Shown in pieces: positions 60,401 through 64,000 of a stretch of 64,000 nucleotides of DNA. Each line of letters begins with the position of its first letter. Position 1 is the stretch's first letter. The position numbers were made by a program, and so were the translations under genes. The stretch lies in assembly GCF_003073045.1 (NCBI RefSeq), contig NC_037596.1, positions 7,521,416-7,585,415 on the forward strand, read 5' to 3'. The notes under the pieces were generated by a model. It searched no databases. It was not told where the DNA came from and saw only the letters and a program-made list of their open reading frames with translations. This DNA is from Pomacea canaliculata (taxonomy: Eukaryota; Mollusca; Gastropoda; Architaenioglossa; Ampullariidae).

Positions 60401-62288
60401 GCTCGTCCCATTTCCCCCCTGGTGACTCAGAATGTGGTCAACAAACGTCCACTTCTCGTGTCGGGCAGCAAGGTGAAGAACTGAATCGTTAGATGAAGTC
60501 TGCACGCTGCTTAAAGAACCTTTTTCATAAAGAAGACGAAAAAGCAGAAGACCGTTCGAGGTCTCAGTTCTGCTCTGAATGAGTCGTTGAACTACATGCA
60601 AACCCTTGCTGTCCATCGCATTGAAGTTTGCTCCCTTTGAATCAAGTAGCTGACCATGATCCAGTTTCCCGTTTGGCCGCCAGATGGAGCGCCGTGTCCC
60701 CTTTCGAACAGCATATCTCAATGTCAGCTCCTTTTTCGATGAGAAGATCGACGACAGATATAACACTGTTTGGTCGTTCTCGATTGATTCATTAGTTAAT
60801 TTTGCTCGCCTTTCCGAGTACAAGTAGTCGTCATGGCAACGATGTGTAAAATTGAAGCGTTTTTATAAAGATTTAATATTGGCCCGAGATGCACAAGGTG
60901 TCTGACGAGTGTCCAGTTGCTGACTCGCAGCCATGTGCAACACTGTGTAACGTCGACACAAAGTATTAGAGGAATATCTCAAGCACAACAGTGAAAACAT
61001 AAACATATGTTTCTGTGTTTCACTTCAGTTAGGGCCAGTCTGTGGAAAACGTTGTAGCTTCACTATCTACATGTCCAGGTTCTGCTCACAATCTATCAGC
61101 AGTTCAAACAAAATCCAGTGTCTGGACTGCACAGTTAGGTGAAGCACTGAATCCCGTACACATCTCGGCTGTTCACTTCAGCCCTCTACTCAAACACAGA
61201 GTTACAAGGTTCTACACGCCAAGGCATCTGTAAAGTTTGTTTGGTAGCAAGTATATGCAGCACTGATCTTTGATACAAGTCAACAATATCGCACGGGCTC
61301 ATGTTCCAGAAGTAGTTTCATAAACTCCAGCTGTCGGTTTTTGCAGCCACAATCATCGCCGTGTTCCCTAAGTCATGATCGTCTAAATTCTGACAAAGAA
61401 CTAATCAGCTTTGCTAGTAACTGACGCTTGGACTCAGCACATTGACTGCGATTTATTTCTTCCAAAAATCTTGGTCTTAGTCTGCTCTCGTTTATCCTGG
61501 TCTTTGCTGTCTGGCAGGTGTAAAGGCGGATCTGATTTTGTGATCTTTTGATGTTTTGCAGTCAGATGCAAGATTGTGTCTCCCTTTTTGGTCTTGATGT
61601 GGACGTCGGCGCCATTTTCCAGAAGAACCGGAAGAAGAGAGTCGAACCTGCTGTCAGGACACATGACGAGTCTGTGCAGGACTGACAGACCTTCCCTGTC
61701 GAGGAGGTTCAGGTCCGGTTTGGTGACGAGAAGGTCACAGACACGTGACCACATGCTGAGTTCCGCCGCCATCTGTACCAAGGTGTTTTGAACACTCTTG
61801 TCTTCGCTGTCGATAATCTTCTGATTTGCATGTCTCCACAGTGCAGTAAAAACGTCCATATGTAGGAAAGGGTTTGCCTGAAGCATCTGACTTGAAGACA
61901 TTAGACGTACTACTGACAGCAGGGTGGTCTCGTCATCAAACAAGGATTCAGTCGTCAGGAGAAAATCAATCAGGAATTCCCAGTTGTCACAGTGAGCCGC
62001 TTTAATCAAAACGTCTTGGGCGATGCTTTTCATCGTCTGAACACTTGCTTTGCTTGAAAATATTTTCTTGAGAATTTCTCTGACAAGATGATGATCAATA
62101 GTCGCAGACTCCAGTTTCTGTAAGAGAAAAGACTGTCTGATGTCGCTGGGTGAGACGTCAGCATCGGAGATGACATTTCTGACCAGATGCCAGTTACCGG
62201 CCTCAGAAGCTGAGTTCAGCAACACCGCGCCTTCTGGAAGACTGGAGTCCTGTGGATCATCATGCTTAACCTGTGTTAAGTTGTCCAT
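57446..62288 (-). pseudogene. A3: giant ankyrin-SOCS gene with many single-base indels
   Basis: The ATG is at 62286-62288 and the stop at 57446. Two ends are clean: about 285 codons from the start (to 61434), and the last 430 or so codons before the stop, which include the SOCS box (BC-box near 57665-57690) and a longer Asp/Glu tail. In between, from about 58736 to 61440, more than 25 single- or two-base gaps and a few extra bases break the frame relative to A1 and A2, mostly in runs of two to five equal bases. The Cul5-box reads LLIP instead of LPIP. Either this is a dead copy, or the middle is poorly corrected assembly sequence. It mirrors A2. Confidence 0.85.
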
Positions 62289-64000
62289 CACGTGATCTCT
62301 TCATCCACAAATTTCGTCTCGATCTGTCGTCTGGAGGAGGCCTGCAATGAAATAAGTAATAATAATGAGTATTTGTAATACGAGATACAGTAAGAGGAGA
62401 GTTGCAGTAGTCTGCTTTGTTCTTTCTGCTCAGGTAAACTCTTTACAGAGTCTGGTGTCACATCGTCTGATGTGAGATAGTCAACATTCGACATCTCTTG
62501 CAAGTTACTTACCACGTGGGTTATAATGTCTACAGTCGTTGCCTGATGTAAAAATTAACATCATAAAAGAAAACTGAAAAATTAAAGCTTTTGAATGCAG
62601 TAGAGTGATTACTTTCGTTTGTTCTTTTGAAAGGATGAGGAGGTATTGTTTTACAGGCAGCTCTCGTCACTTACCATTCCATCATTGTGACATGTTACAC
62701 CAGTTTGTTAGTTGATAGTGTCACAGTGTTTGTCACCTGTGTTACTCTAGAGACAGAGAGTCGGCAACATAGAGTGGGAGAGACGGAGAGAGAGAGTTTA
62801 AAACATGGAATGAGAGAGAGTAACATAGAGGGGGAGAGAGTGAGACAGAGTTAGTAACATACAGTAGAAATGGAGAGAAGAATGGAGCAACGGAGTGTAA
62901 GACAGATACAGAGTTAGCAGCAAAGAGTGCAAGAGAATGAAACAAAAATATTAAGTGGTAGAGAGAGAGACTTGACAACACAAAGGAGAGATACAGAGTT
63001 AGCAACATTAAGTGATAGAAGGATCAAGACAGAGAGTAACATAGAATAAGAAGAGACAGAGTTAGTAACAGAGTGGGAGAGAGAGACAAAGCTAGCAACA
63101 TGTAGTGAGAGAGACAGCAACATTGAGAGAGAGAGAGTGCTTGGCGGTTTATCTTTGCAAACACGCGTGGAGTCATGGAACAAACAGGTGTCAGGAATAT
63201 AAAAGACAATCCTCATACACTATAATGACTTATCAACAGGTGTATTGGTCCCGCCAAGCGATTACACCTGTTCACTCAAGCTAGTCAGGTGGGAATTACC
63301 AGATGAGTAGAAATCCTCACGAGTTTCCATTCATTGTTGTCGCCAATTGAAATGTCACGAACTTTACATGAAACATTCACTCTTCAGTGTTCTCGGAATA
63401 CCACGGAAATAAGTATTACTACTACTATTACCACATAGGTTTTATTACTAACCTTTCATCGCCCTCGATGATACATAGCTGGCGAGTGTGTGGAAAATGA
63501 TGGCGGCTCATGGAATGTGCTTGGCGGCTGAGTCACAATCGAAAAACTTCCGCGTTTGAAGTAAGAAAAACAAGTAAATGATTAGCATCTTACCAATAAA
63601 ATCACAAACTTGAGGTTTCTGCAAAAAATAGATATAGAATGTATTTGTAAGTCGTCTGCTTTCTCAGGCTTCTTACCTCAATAATCAGAGCAGGTGAACT
63701 GTGTAAACTAGACAGGTGACAAGAAGTTATAAGCAATTCTTTTTAAACGGAGATTCCCTTTCTGGTCATAATATTGTCTTGTTAAACCTGTTACTCATCA
63801 AGAGGTCAGTTTGAAAATCCGTTGACATGAATGTAGGTGTAAAGCAAACATTACATGTGCATTCCACATGTTTCCTTACGGCATAAGCCACAGGGTTCAG
63901 ATCCCGTTTGTCGAAATGAAGTATTTGCAGACACAACTCTCTTGTTTGTCATGTCTAAATTCTCTTCCTTTAAATGTATGCAGACTGCACTCTCCATGCA
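62289..64000. other. 5' flank of A3 to window end
   Basis: Leader piece to 62341 (acceptor TGCAATG.. read on minus), AT-rich intron, GA-rich minisatellite 62750-63140, promoter block 63180-63600 with GCTGAGTCAC (AP-1-like, near 63528) and GATGGCGGC (near 63501), and the B-box-like segment near 63895. It matches the A1 flank (4263-5400) directly and the A2 flank inverted. No gene. Confidence 0.5.

Larger units (their letters stand above)
16560..63300. repeat. Palindrome II: very large inverted repeat (A2-B1-B2 arm versus B3-A3 arm)
   Basis: Left-arm points match inverted right-arm points: 17656/62288 (A starts), 22532/57446 (A stops), 23745-23860/56017-56127 (CRE array), 24236-24345/55550-55660, 25776/54089 (B starts), 32560-32905/49620-49990, 39785-40330/49070-49600 and 43680-43995/48390-48670. 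The outer pairs share a centre near 40 kb and the inner pairs near 44.7-46.2 kb. The shift is explained by B2 and its flanks being an extra tandem unit in the left arm. The spacer is occupied by a DNA transposon. Confidence 0.85.

Overview
This window looks like accessory, repeat-rich nuclear DNA from a metazoan, most likely a mollusc and plausibly a gastropod. The evidence is interrupted small genes with GT..AG introns, AT-rich spacers, microsatellites, hAT-, Kolobok- and LTR-type mobile elements, and secreted cystine-knot precursors of the kind seen in gastropods. The lineage is an inference. No rRNA, tRNA gene, CRISPR array or bacterial operon was seen.

Layout. Six giant ankyrin-repeat genes form two families. 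Family A (copies at 1-4209 minus, 17656-22532 plus, 57446-62288 minus) is ankyrin plus a C-terminal SOCS box with an acidic tail. Family B (25776-30293 plus, 34726-39191 plus, 50048-54089 minus) has a homologous ankyrin region, but ends in a complete LINE-type endonuclease/exonuclease/phosphatase (EEP) domain with no reverse transcriptase. Copies A1 (cut by the window edge) and B1 are open throughout. A2 and B2 each carry one frameshift in an A-rich run. A3 and B3 are broken at several places.

The genes sit in two nested inverted repeats. Palindrome I (centre about 10.6-10.9 kb) pairs A1 with A2 and two divergently placed secreted cystine-knot (ICK) peptide genes (6534-7232 plus, 14083-14611 minus). 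Its inner part is a mosaic of ICK and ankyrin fragments, a solo LTR (12115-13201) and an hAT MITE (13254-13452). Both elements have target-site duplications and an empty site in the opposite arm. Palindrome II (outer centre about 40 kb, inner centre about 46 kb) pairs A2-B1-(B2) with B3-A3. B2 is an extra tandem copy in the left arm. The spacer holds a TTAA-flanked 3.7-kb Kolobok-like transposon with a decayed THAP domain.

How the parts may work together (inference). Family A has the BC-box and Cul5-box of an ElonginB/C-Cullin5 substrate receptor, with a very long ankyrin array as the recognition surface. Family B keeps a similar array but carries a nuclease-like module where family A has its last ankyrin repeats and SOCS box. 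A recognition array with interchangeable effector ends, in a fast-duplicating cluster, resembles innate-immunity or genome-defence loci, but nothing in the sequence proves that role. The cystine-knot genes share an almost identical signal exon and have very different cysteine-rich exons, the diversification pattern known from venom and defence peptides.
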